From Bradyrhizobium sp. Arg816 (GTDB lineage: Bacteria > Pseudomonadota > Alphaproteobacteria > Rhizobiales > Xanthobacteraceae): DNA of 64,000 nucleotides. A model generated the notes under the pieces. That model did no database searches, had not been told where the DNA came from, and saw only the letters and a program-made list of their open reading frames with translations. This document shows, piece after piece, positions 17,531 to 25,045 of the stretch. The position numbers were made by a program, and so were the translations under genes. Numbering within the stretch: the stretch's first letter is position 1; each line of letters starts with the position of its first letter. Location of the stretch: contig NZ_JAPRAQ010000005.1 in NCBI RefSeq assembly GCF_029989365.1, positions 1 through 64,000 on the forward strand. Reading direction: 5' to 3'.

Positions 17531-17601
17531 GTAACCTGTATAACGCCAATGAAAAGGTTACATACTACGAGTAACTTGTCAAACGCCATATAAGAGGTTA
17601 C
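17531..17601. promoter_or_regulatory. Two 31-bp operator-like repeats between hydrolase and CGNR regulator
   Basis: Two direct repeats, at 17531-17561 and 17571-17601, match at 24 of 31 positions. Each begins GTAAC and ends GTTAC, so each is also an inverted repeat (GTAAC-N21-GTTAC). They are spaced 40 bp start to start. The second overlaps the ribosome binding site (AGAGG) and stops two bases before the regulator ATG. This arrangement strongly suggests autoregulation by the CGNR protein together with control of the divergent hydrolase; binding is inferred. Confidence 0.75.
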
Positions 17602-17603
17602 GC

Positions 17604-18260
17604 ATGTTCGGCCACCTTCAGATCGGCTGGGACCGCTCCATGAACAGACCGCCTGCCGTGTTCATCGCCGACGCGCTCGGCCTCGATTTCCTGAATTCAG
17701 TCGCGACGCCGGTCGATACGCCCGTCGATTGGCTCAACGATGGTGATGGTCTGTTCGACTGGCTGGCGCAGGCGGGGCTGGTGCCGACAAACGAGTTGGA
17801 GGCGCTGAGGGCGCGTGCGATGCCGGGCGAGTTGGACAAAGTCGCCGATGAGGCCAGGGCCTTGCGCGAGTGGTTCAGGGCTTTCGTTCGCAAGCATGCA
17901 GGCCGGCCGCTCGCGGTAGATGCGTTGCGCGAGCTCGGTCCGCTGAACAGCCTGCTGGAGCGCGACGAAGCCTTCAGTCGTATCGAAGCACGGGACGACG
18001 ACGGCAATCAGTCCCTCGCGCTACGGATGACGCGGCGCTGGGAATCACCTGAATCCCTGCTGCTGCCGCTCGGCGAGGCAATGGCGAAATTCGTCTGCGA
18101 TGAAGACTTTTCCGACGTGAAGGCGTGCGAGGGTCATAACTGCACGATGCTGTTCGCGGACCACACCCGCAGGCGGGCGCGGCGATGGTGCGCGATGGCG
18201 ATCTGCGGCAACCGCGCCAAGCAGGCCGCACACCGCGACCGGCTCAAGAGCAGACATTGA
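17604..18260 (+). CDS. CGNR zinc-finger regulator (ABATE domain)
   Basis: The 218-residue protein has an N-terminal ABATE-like ligand domain (FIADALGLDFLNSVATP... through about 140) and a C-terminal CGNR zinc finger. The finger reads CEGHNCTMLFADHTRRRARRWC, then AICGNRAKQAAHRDR, with four Cys for zinc. Proteins of this family are presumed transcription regulators of small-molecule metabolism. The ATG at 17604 is preceded by AGAGG six bases upstream; a second ATG at 17640 is possible but has a weaker site. It is divergent from the epoxide-hydrolase-like gene and overlaps a doubled operator. Confidence 0.88.
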   Translation: MFGHLQIGWDRSMNRPPAVFIADALGLDFLNSVATPVDTPVDWLNDGDGLFDWLAQAGLVPTNELEALRARAMPGELDKVADEARALREWFRAFVRKHAGRPLAVDALRELGPLNSLLERDEAFSRIEARDDDGNQSLALRMTRRWESPESLLLPLGEAMAKFVCDEDFSDVKACEGHNCTMLFADHTRRRARRWCAMAICGNRAKQAAHRDRLKSRH

Positions 18261-18288
18261 CCGAGGGCAGCGCCATATGCGGCGCAGC

Positions 18289-19467
18289 CTAGGCAGCCGT
18301 CACGCGGACCGGCATGCTCTCCAGCCCACGCAGGGAATTGTTGAGCCTGCGTCTGGGCTCTGCCGTGAGCTCGATGGTCTTCACGCGCCGTGCGAGCTCG
18401 CCGAAGATCAATTCGCCTTCCAGACGTGCGATCATCTGCCCGACACAGGCGTGAATGCCGGCGCCGAAGCCGACATGTCCGGTCGCACTCCGTTCGACCT
18501 CGAAGCGGTCCGCGTTGTCCCAGCGCGCGGGATCGCGGTTGGCTGAGGCCATGAACAGCAGCACCTTGCGGTGCGCTGGGATCACGCCGCCACGCGTCTC
18601 GACCTCGCGCGAAGTGGTTCGGAAGAACGTCTGCACCGGTGAGTCGTAGCGCAGGCCTTCCTCGAAAGCGTTGCGCGCCAGCTCCGGCTTGTGGTGTAGC
18701 TTGCGATATTCATCCGGGTGTGTGGCGAGTGCCAGCAGGGTATTGCCGATGCCATTGACGGTGGTGTCGATCCCCGCGGTGAGGAACGGCCGCACCAGGT
18801 GCGTTGCTTCGTGCTCGGTGATCTCGCCGTCGTCGGCCGCCTGGTAGATCATCATGCCGAGCCCGTCGGGCTGCAGCGCGTCCCGAGCGCAGCATTCCAT
18901 GATCCAGCTCTGTGCGGCGAGGCCCGCCTTGCGCGATGTGGCCAGCATCTCGTTCTCCGGGCCAAAGCTGTCGAACACGAACGTGCTCCAGGCCAGCAAT
19001 TTCTCGCGGCCATCCGGCCGGATGCCGATCGCATCCGGAAACACTTTCATGGGATAGGCCTCCGCAAGATCGGCCACGGCATCGAAGGTGCCTTTGTCGA
19101 TCAGCTCCGAGACCTTCCTCTCCGCCTCCTGCTGAAACGTCTCGCGCAGCTTCCTTGCGACGCCCGGAGACAGGGTGCGGCCGAGGACGCGGCGGCCCTT
19201 GTCGTGATCGGGAGGATCGATCTGGAGTGTCAGCGGCTTCGGCAGGGCAGGATTCATCCCGTGAAGCCCGACGCCCTCGCCGCTGATGAAGGTCTTCCAG
19301 TCCTTCAGCGCCGCCTCGACCCCAGCATAGCCCGCCATGGCCCACACGTCGTAACGCGCGAGAGTGAACACGGGCCCCAGCGCACGCAAGGTTTCGTAGG
19401 CAGGATACGGATCGATCAGGAAATCAGGTGCAAACGGGTCGGCCTGGCTACACGCGATGCCGGTCAT
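18289..19467 (-). CDS. Cytochrome P450
   Basis: This soluble haem monooxygenase has 392 residues, the usual bacterial class I length. Visible motifs are the I-helix FLTAGIDTTVN, the ExxR motif in EGLRYDSP, and the haem ligand loop VGFGAGIHACVGQMIARLEGE with the Cys. It needs a ferredoxin and reductase encoded elsewhere. It lies 19 bp behind the solute-binding protein gene on the same strand, so the two are probably one transcript under the divergent MarR regulator. An aromatic or terpenoid substrate taken up by that binding protein is a reasonable guess. Confidence 0.95.
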   Translation of the reverse strand: MTGIACSQADPFAPDFLIDPYPAYETLRALGPVFTLARYDVWAMAGYAGVEAALKDWKTFISGEGVGLHGMNPALPKPLTLQIDPPDHDKGRRVLGRTLSPGVARKLRETFQQEAERKVSELIDKGTFDAVADLAEAYPMKVFPDAIGIRPDGREKLLAWSTFVFDSFGPENEMLATSRKAGLAAQSWIMECCARDALQPDGLGMMIYQAADDGEITEHEATHLVRPFLTAGIDTTVNGIGNTLLALATHPDEYRKLHHKPELARNAFEEGLRYDSPVQTFFRTTSREVETRGGVIPAHRKVLLFMASANRDPARWDNADRFEVERSATGHVGFGAGIHACVGQMIARLEGELIFGELARRVKTIELTAEPRRRLNNSLRGLESMPVRVTAA

Positions 19468-19486
19468 CGTGAACTCCTGATGCTGC

Positions 19487-20695
19487 TTATTGACTGGAGA
19501 GTGGACACTTGCCTTCGCGCTCCGAGCGGAATGCGTCCTCGCCCTTGATCGTGGCGACGACCTTCAGCAGGTCCCAGGCCGAACTCGACTCCTCGGGCGC
19601 CTTGACCTGGAGCAAATAGAGCGGATGGATTTTGCGTCCGTCCCTCCGGATGTAACCTTTGCCGAACAGCGGATCGTCCGTCGGCATCTCCTTCATCGCG
19701 GCAACGACGGCCTTGCCGTCCTTGGCGCCGCCGGCCTTGTCGACCGCCTTGAGGTAGTGAATGACCGAGGCATAGACGCCGGCCTGCATGTCGTTGGGAT
19801 AGGCCTTCGAGGGAATGCGCTCGGCGAAGCGTTTGGCGAAAGCCCGCGTGCCGTCGTTCAGATCCCAGTAGAACGGGTTCATGATCTGCGCACCCTGCGC
19901 AAACTTCAGTCCGAGTGAGGGAAGGCCATTCATCCCTAGGATCAATCCGACCAGCTTGTGGTCCTTGGTCAGCCCGAACTCGGCGGCCTGCTTCATCGAG
20001 GTGATGGTATCGTCGCCGGCATTGGCGAAGCCGACGACGTTCGCGCCCGAAGCCTGGGCCTGGAGCAGGAAGGAGGCATAGTCGGCCGTTCCCAGCGGAT
20101 GCCGCACGCTGCCGAGCACTTCGCCGCCGGACGCTTTCACGGCCTCCGCGGCCTGCTTCTCCAGATCGTGACCGAACGCATAGTCGGCGGTGATGAAGAA
20201 CCACTTCTTGCCGCCCTGCTGCACGATCGCCTTGCCGAGGCCGCGCCCGTAAGCATAGGTGTCGTAGGTCCAGTGTACGGTGTTCGGCGTGCATTTCTCG
20301 CCGGTCAACAGCACCGTGCCGGCCCCCGATCCGACGAAGACCTTGTTCTTCTCGGCGCTCATGCCGGCGACAGCGAGCGCGATCGAGGAGTTGGGGATGT
20401 CGAAGATCGCGTCCACGCCGTCATTCTCGTACCAGCGCCTGGCGATGCCGATCCCGATGTCGGTCTTGTTCTGGTGATCCGCCGCGACGACCTCGACGGG
20501 CTTGCCGGCAGCCTTGCCGCCATAATCCTCGACGGCCATTTTTGCGGCGACGACCGAGCCGATCCCCTGATAGCTCGCGAACGGACCGGATTGGTCGTTC
20601 AGGATGCCGATCTTCACGGCATCCTGGGCGAAGCCCGGCGCGGCAACCAGCGTCGAAGCCAAAATGCACAATTTGTGCAGGAATTTGCTGTTCAT
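19487..20695 (-). CDS. ABC transporter substrate-binding protein, branched-chain amino acid type
   Basis: This periplasmic binding protein has 402 residues, a signal peptide (LCILASTLVAAPGFAQ) and the type I fold. The start of the mature protein reads VKIGILNDQSGPFASYQGIG, followed by DHQNKTDIGIGIARRW and a C-terminal KGEDAFRSEREGKC. Relatives bind aromatic acids or other hydrophobic ligands as well as amino acids. No permease or ATPase gene is next to it, so it must work with components encoded elsewhere. It is the first gene of a likely operon with the P450 and diverges from marR. Confidence 0.9.
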   Translation of the reverse strand: MNSKFLHKLCILASTLVAAPGFAQDAVKIGILNDQSGPFASYQGIGSVVAAKMAVEDYGGKAAGKPVEVVAADHQNKTDIGIGIARRWYENDGVDAIFDIPNSSIALAVAGMSAEKNKVFVGSGAGTVLLTGEKCTPNTVHWTYDTYAYGRGLGKAIVQQGGKKWFFITADYAFGHDLEKQAAEAVKASGGEVLGSVRHPLGTADYASFLLQAQASGANVVGFANAGDDTITSMKQAAEFGLTKDHKLVGLILGMNGLPSLGLKFAQGAQIMNPFYWDLNDGTRAFAKRFAERIPSKAYPNDMQAGVYASVIHYLKAVDKAGGAKDGKAVVAAMKEMPTDDPLFGKGYIRRDGRKIHPLYLLQVKAPEESSSAWDLLKVVATIKGEDAFRSEREGKCPLSSQ

Positions 20696-20732
20696 TGTGT
20701 CCCTCCCATGGGCGGTCTTGGTGCCGCTAAAT

Positions 20733-20755
20733 AATAGTTATATTTTATAGCTATT
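20733..20755. promoter_or_regulatory. Palindromic operator candidate for the MarR regulator
   Basis: AATAGTTATA and TATAGCTATT are complementary at 9 of 10 positions around a 3-base centre. This AT-rich 23-bp palindrome lies 37 bp before the SBP start and 50 bp before marR, in otherwise GC-rich DNA. It overlaps TATAAA/TATATT sequences that could be -10 elements in either direction. Size and symmetry fit MarR operators. Confidence 0.65.
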
Positions 20756-20805
20756 TTTGAGAGTGTCAATTCGGCTGAGCCGGTGGCCGCCGCGGATTGA
20801 GGATC

Positions 20806-21285
20806 ATGAGCTTGAAAACCGTAAGACCCGGGTTGAAGTCCGACCAGCAGCCGGAGAAATCGCTGGACCTGCGCGCGCTCCGGCGGACGCCCGGCTTCAT
20901 GCTGCGTCTCGCGCAATTGAAGTTCTTCGAAGGCTTTTACGAGGAGTTCGCCGCGTTGGGCCTGACGCCAGCGACCTATGCGATCTTCGCCGTCATTCGT
21001 GACAATCCCGGCGTGCCGCCGAGCAGCCTCGCCAGCCTGCTTCGGCTGCGCCTGCCGAACCTGATCAAGATCCTGAACGAGCTCGAATCGTCCGGCTTCA
21101 TCAAGCGCAATCGCTCGAAGGCGGATCGCCGTGCCGTCGAGCTGATGCTGACGCCGAAGGGCGCAAAGCTCATTGCCGAGGGGGCAAGGCTGACCGAGCC
21201 CTACAACGAAAAGATGCTGGCCCCGCTCAGCGCGGCCGAGCAGCGCGCGCTGCTGGAATTGCTGAACCGCCTCCTGCCGCTCTAG
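20806..21285 (+). CDS. MarR family transcriptional regulator
   Basis: The 159-residue protein has a winged-helix core. It includes LTPATYAIFAVIRDNPGVPPSSLASLLRL, the recognition-helix region RLPNLIKILNELESSGFIKRN and the wing SKADRRAVELMLTPKG. Such proteins are dimeric repressors that release DNA when they bind a phenolic or other small ligand. The start ATG 20806 has GAGGA just upstream. It is divergent from the SBP-P450 pair, with a palindrome between, and converges with the TetR gene nine bases past its stop. Confidence 0.93.
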   Translation: MSLKTVRPGLKSDQQPEKSLDLRALRRTPGFMLRLAQLKFFEGFYEEFAALGLTPATYAIFAVIRDNPGVPPSSLASLLRLRLPNLIKILNELESSGFIKRNRSKADRRAVELMLTPKGAKLIAEGARLTEPYNEKMLAPLSAAEQRALLELLNRLLPL

Positions 21286-21294
21286 GGTCGGGCT

Positions 21295-21972
21295 CTATCG
21301 CTTCCTGACCAGCTTCAGGGGACGACCGGCCTTCTGAATGCGGGGCTTGATCGCAACGCTCTGTGCGTCGGGCGGGTTCAGGAAGCGGACGAGCATCGTT
21401 CTCAGATGCTCTACGCTCTGCTTGATATCCAGCTTCGGATTGCGGATCGGCATGGCGCGTGACCCGTCGATGAGGGCGATCAGGATGTTTGCCGTCGCGT
21501 CCGGATCGAGTCCCGGATCCACCCGTCCCCGGTCTTGCGCCTGGCGCAGGAAATCGCTCCACATGCGGCGAACCGCCCTGGTGTGGCGTTCGATGATCTC
21601 GGCGAATTCCGGATTGCGGGCGGCCTCCGCGAGGCCATCCAGATTGAGGATCTGGGCGGGACGAAATCGCAGGCTGGTTTCCTCGATATCGACGAGCAGC
21701 GCCTCGATCACGTCGGGGGCAGCTAGAATTTTTTCGAACTTTTCGGTCGACCGCGCGAGACCGAGGTCGATCATCGCCTCGATGATCGCCACCTTGCTCG
21801 GAAAGTAGTGATAGAGGTGGCCCGGACTGATGCCGGCTTCGGTGCAGATATCTGTCGTGCTGGCGCCGCGGAAGCCGTCCCTGATGAAGCAGCGGATCGC
21901 CGCGCCGAGGATTTCCCCGCGCTTCTGCTCATGCTTGACGGGATCGACTTTCCTCAAATGGGACATCTCCAT
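21295..21972 (-). CDS. TetR family transcriptional regulator
   Basis: The 225-residue protein has an N-terminal HTH (RGEILGAAIRCFIRDGFRGA, STTDICTEAGISPGHLYHYF, PSKVAIIEAM) and an all-helical ligand domain of the AcrR/BetI kind. The C-terminus is basic (KPRIQKAGRPLKLVRKR), which is uncommon and could add nonspecific DNA contact. Two ATGs (21972, 21966) are possible. It diverges from the lipoprotein gene at 22121, and a perfect 9-bp inverted repeat lies between them. Confidence 0.92.
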   Translation of the reverse strand: MEMSHLRKVDPVKHEQKRGEILGAAIRCFIRDGFRGASTTDICTEAGISPGHLYHYFPSKVAIIEAMIDLGLARSTEKFEKILAAPDVIEALLVDIEETSLRFRPAQILNLDGLAEAARNPEFAEIIERHTRAVRRMWSDFLRQAQDRGRVDPGLDPDATANILIALIDGSRAMPIRNPKLDIKQSVEHLRTMLVRFLNPPDAQSVAIKPRIQKAGRPLKLVRKR

Positions 21973-22073
21973 TCACACTCGCCCCGTTTAGCACGACGGT
22001 CCGCCACGAGAAAATCAAAATTAGAGAGTTCCATCTATTTACGTTGACGGATGTTGCGGGGCGTGAGAAGTGA

Positions 22074-22097
22074 TTATTAGAGCGATCTCTCTAATAA
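22074..22097. promoter_or_regulatory. Perfect inverted repeat, TetR operator candidate
   Basis: TTATTAGAG (22074-22082) and CTCTAATAA (22089-22097) are exact complements around six bases. An extra half-site TTAGAGAG sits at 22021-22028. The palindrome is 23 bp upstream of the lipoprotein ATG, so a bound TetR dimer would block transcription or initiation of that gene. Confidence 0.7.
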
Positions 22098-22120
22098 GCT
22101 GCCGATGCGGGAATGGGACC

Positions 22121-23008
22121 ATGCGCTTTCCACGGACGGCCCTGATGGGTGCCGCGCTTGCGCTCGGAGGGTGTGCGACCGCGCCGCTCGAACAGGCCGG
22201 CTCGCTCAGGAGCTACGACCGGATGTCGGAAGCGAACGGGCTGGTGACGCGATCGAAAATCCGCGTGAACAAGCAGGATGTGCTGGCGGCGAAGACGATC
22301 CGGATTGCATCGACCGTCTTTCCCGCGCGCACCGATGTCGTGTTGAACGAAAAGGAACGTCGCCTGGTTGCAAACGCCATCAGCCGCGAGCTGTGTCTCC
22401 GCCTGAGCGAGCGCTTCCGTATCGTCTCATCCGATGACGACGCCGATCTCACGGTGCAGGCGACGGTGACGCATGCCGCGCCGACCAGCCCGACCGCCTC
22501 CGGCGCATCGAAAGCCCTGTCGATTGCCAAGACCGTTGCGCTTCCCGGCGTGCCTGTACCGGTGCCGAGGCTCCCGGTCGGGCTCGGCAGCCTGTCGGTC
22601 GAGGCGGAAGCGCGCGACTTTGCAGGATTTCAGAAGGCGGCCATGGTCTGGGCGCGTGGCGCCAACTCGCTTACCAACTCTCCGCGGGTCGCCAATGAGG
22701 GCGATGCCTACGATCTCGCCGCCGATTTCGGCACGGACTTCGCAAAACTGGTTACGACCGGAGAATCGCCGTTCGGCGGCATCCCTGCGCTGCCGCCGAT
22801 GGACAGCATTCCCGTGCGCTTCGGCGGTGCGCCCAAATATGTCGCCTGCGAAGCGTTCGGACGGTTTCCCGGCATCACCGGCTTCGCGGGGCAGGGGCTC
22901 GGCCTGCCGCCGGCCTGGACCGATTCCGGCGCCAAGGAGAGCCCGGCCAACAATGCGGCCCCGCCGCCTGTGTCAGGAGCGAATTCAGAGCAGGCGCTGA
23001 CACAGTGA
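22121..23008 (+). CDS. Predicted lipoprotein, DUF3313-like
   Basis: The 295-residue product has a lipoprotein signal with lipobox LGGC (near residues 15-18). The mature protein starts near ATAPLEQAGSLRSYDRM and has a core of NEKERRLVANAISRELCLRLSERF and DDDADLTVQATVTHAAP. This resembles DUF3313 envelope lipoproteins. The C-terminal tail is Pro/Ala/Asn-rich. The ATG 22121 is used because it directly precedes the signal sequence. The gene follows the TetR palindrome and is probably its target. The DUF assignment is from recall of the family pattern and is moderate. Confidence 0.75.
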   Translation: MRFPRTALMGAALALGGCATAPLEQAGSLRSYDRMSEANGLVTRSKIRVNKQDVLAAKTIRIASTVFPARTDVVLNEKERRLVANAISRELCLRLSERFRIVSSDDDADLTVQATVTHAAPTSPTASGASKALSIAKTVALPGVPVPVPRLPVGLGSLSVEAEARDFAGFQKAAMVWARGANSLTNSPRVANEGDAYDLAADFGTDFAKLVTTGESPFGGIPALPPMDSIPVRFGGAPKYVACEAFGRFPGITGFAGQGLGLPPAWTDSGAKESPANNAAPPPVSGANSEQALTQ

Positions 23009-23235
23009 TGCGGCTGCGCGCCCCGCAACATCCGAGCTCGACATATTGGTCGCCGATCAGAGTCAATGACATGCTGACATCCGGAATAACTCGCCCTTCC
23101 CAACACGCTTTGCGTCAAAGCACAGCGCGCGATGATGCGCGGGCGAGCAGCGTTCCCCTGTTCACGGCCGATGAAGCTTGGAGCCGGACGAACGCAGATC
23201 GGCGTGCAGTGGATGAGAGGGATGACCAGGACTCG

Positions 23236-23325
23236 ATGCTCGAGCCCGGCTTCTGGATGACGGCCCTGGTCGCGTTCCTGCCCACGGTCGCCGGCTGCCT
23301 CTATCTCGTCCTGACCCGGGGATGA
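23236..23325 (+). CDS. Possible 29-residue membrane peptide
   Basis: From ATG 23236 the frame encodes MLEPGFWMTALVAFL followed by PTVAGCLYLVLTRG, one hydrophobic span with a short basic end. The site AGGAC lies a few bases upstream. It falls in an otherwise empty 350-bp gap (23009-23358) between two lipoprotein genes. The frame is open further upstream to 23005, but that part looks non-coding. Low confidence. Confidence 0.3.
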   Translation: MLEPGFWMTALVAFLPTVAGCLYLVLTRG

Positions 23326-23358
23326 GGCGCGCAGCGAGCGCGGCACCGGGGACAAGCG

Positions 23359-23772
23359 ATGCATCCACGATATGAGTTGGCGCGGTGCGGCCAGCGAAGC
23401 TCCGTCTTCGGCCGTCGCAGATCGCTGGCGGCCTTGTCCGCCGTCTTGACGCTGCTACTGGCGGGATGCGCGTCGAGCGGGAATTTGCCTCCTGTCTATC
23501 ATCCTCCGCGTCCGCCTGGTGCCGAGGCGGTGCAGGAGGGCGTCAGGAAGGCAGCCGCCGAAGTCAAGCTGACCGGGGGACTCGAGACATCCGGCGTCCG
23601 TCCTACCGACCACGGGCCGGGGTCGTATTTCGTCTGCCTGAGGCAGCGCGGTGGTCCGTCTGACAGACACCCGGCCTATTCGGTCTTTTTCGACGATGAC
23701 GCCTACAAGGGAATTCAGAGCTCGGTGATCCTCGATACCTGCGAAGCCCAGCCATGGGCTCCGTTCAATTGA
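23359..23772 (+). CDS. Small lipoprotein of unknown function
   Basis: The 137-residue product has an Arg-rich n-region, a hydrophobic stretch (LAALSAVLTLLLAGC) with lipobox LAGC near residue 37, and a mature domain of about 100 residues. The mature part contains SYFVCLRQRG, YSVFFDDDAYKGIQSSVILDTCEAQPW and two Cys that may pair. No known domain was recognised. It lies between the DUF3313-like gene and the LysM hydrolase on the same strand, and a GC-rich hairpin at 23869 follows it. Confidence 0.65.
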   Translation: MHPRYELARCGQRSSVFGRRRSLAALSAVLTLLLAGCASSGNLPPVYHPPRPPGAEAVQEGVRKAAAEVKLTGGLETSGVRPTDHGPGSYFVCLRQRGGPSDRHPAYSVFFDDDAYKGIQSSVILDTCEAQPWAPFN

Positions 23773-23868
23773 TGCCGGGGATGCAAGGGGGCAGAATGAG
23801 AACCTCGACCGACGGGCGTCACGGGCCCGGTTCCGTGCCCCAAAATCCACCCAATCGGTGGTCACTAA

Positions 23869-23887
23869 GCCCCCGGAGGGGGCCTTT
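23869..23887 (+). terminator. Possible terminator hairpin
   Basis: GCCCCC (23869-23874) and GGGGGC (23878-23883) form a tight stem followed by CTTTG. The T run is short. It lies between the small lipoprotein gene and the LysM hydrolase. Confidence 0.4.
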
Positions 23888-23914
23888 GCCTCCCATGGTG
23901 GGACTGCTGGACTG

Positions 23915-24862
23915 ATGATCGATCTGAGACGGCTGGTCGTGCTGGCGGCGGTTGCGCTGCTCGCCCTGGGCACCGGCATGGCCGTTGCCTCACCTGCGAA
24001 GCCGAAGCGCCCCGCGGTCGCGACCGCTGCGCCGCCGCCTCCTGCCCCGCCCGCCGAACCGCTGCCGCCGCCAAAAATCTACCTGTTCCGTGGCGCCATG
24101 GGGCCGATCTTCTCGACCGGCATGGACCGGCTCGGCGAAAAGCTGACGAAGGCCGGCTTCTCGGCCGACGTCTATGAATTCACCATCTGCCGATGGGTCG
24201 GCGATCGTGTCATCTCCAGCTACAAGGAAACACCGGCGCCGATCGTGCTGATCGGCCATTCCATGGGCGGGCTGTGCTCGGTCGTGATCTCCGAGATGGC
24301 GGCCAAGGAGAACATCCGGATCAGCCTCGTCATCGCCATCGATTCCGCGCATGCGACCGGCGACGTGCCGCTCAATGTCGAGCGCTTCATCAACATCTTC
24401 CTCTCCGACAGCGTGCTCGGCGGCGGCGACGTCGTGGCCGTGCCCGGCTATCGGGGCCATTATGCGAGCTACGACCTCAAGGAGAACAGCCGCGTCTCGC
24501 ACATCAACATCGAGAAGTCGGACGACATCCATCGCCAGATCATCGAGATGGTGACGCAGCTGCCACGCATCCCCGCGCAGAGCCAGGCCGATGCGGTGCC
24601 GCTGCGCTATCTCGTTCCGGCGAACACGCCGGTCGAATTGTGGGACAGCGGCGTGCGGGTGCCCGTGCGCGCCGGCGACACCATGGAGAGCATCGCCGCC
24701 GCCCGCCGCGTGCCGCTGTGGACGCTGGCGCAGAGCAACTCGCTGGCGGAGAACGCGACCCTCACCCCCGGCCAGTCCATCATCGTCCCGCGCCATCTGA
24801 CGCCGCCCGAGCCTATGGCCGCGATGGCGGCGCCGGCGCCGCCGCCGCAAGGGCGGAAGTAG
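23915..24862 (+). CDS. Secreted alpha/beta-hydrolase-like protein with C-terminal LysM
   Basis: The 315-residue protein has a signal peptide (LVVLAAVALLALGTGMAVAS) and a Pro/Ala linker. It then has a hydrolase core with IYLFRGAMGPIFSTGMDRLG, the nucleophile elbow IVLIGHSMGGLCSVVI (Ser in GHSMG) and a late SHINIEKSDDIHR with His. The C-terminal 50 residues form a LysM-like module: VPVRAGDTMESIAAARRVPLW, then QSNSL...LTPGQSIIVP. LysM binds peptidoglycan or chitin-like glycans, so the enzyme is probably held at the cell wall. It is a paralogue of the 15824 protein, which lacks LysM. The ATG at 23915 starts the signal peptide. Confidence 0.82.
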   Translation: MIDLRRLVVLAAVALLALGTGMAVASPAKPKRPAVATAAPPPPAPPAEPLPPPKIYLFRGAMGPIFSTGMDRLGEKLTKAGFSADVYEFTICRWVGDRVISSYKETPAPIVLIGHSMGGLCSVVISEMAAKENIRISLVIAIDSAHATGDVPLNVERFINIFLSDSVLGGGDVVAVPGYRGHYASYDLKENSRVSHINIEKSDDIHRQIIEMVTQLPRIPAQSQADAVPLRYLVPANTPVELWDSGVRVPVRAGDTMESIAAARRVPLWTLAQSNSLAENATLTPGQSIIVPRHLTPPEPMAAMAAPAPPPQGRK

Positions 24863-24869
24863 GGCTCTT

Positions 24870-25019
24870 CGCCTCTCCCCGCGTGCGGGGAGAAGCCGGA
24901 TCGCATCGCAGATGCGATCCGGGTGAGGGGGACTCTCCGCGAATCTAACTGTCACCATCCTTGCTGAGGCAGCCCCTCACCCCAACCCTCTCCCCGTAAG
25001 AACGGGGCGAGGGGGCGCA
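24870..25019. repeat. Palindromic intergenic repeat, copy 2 of 2
   Basis: This is the partner of 4061-4204. It lies between the convergent stops of the LysM hydrolase and the tartrate dehydrogenase. It differs from copy 1 mainly in the first hairpin (GGATCGCATCGCAGATGCGATCC instead of the shorter stem), a compensatory type of difference that keeps the stem. Confidence 0.85.
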
Positions 25020-25045
25020 CTTGCGTTCGCGGCGCTAGCTTGGCC

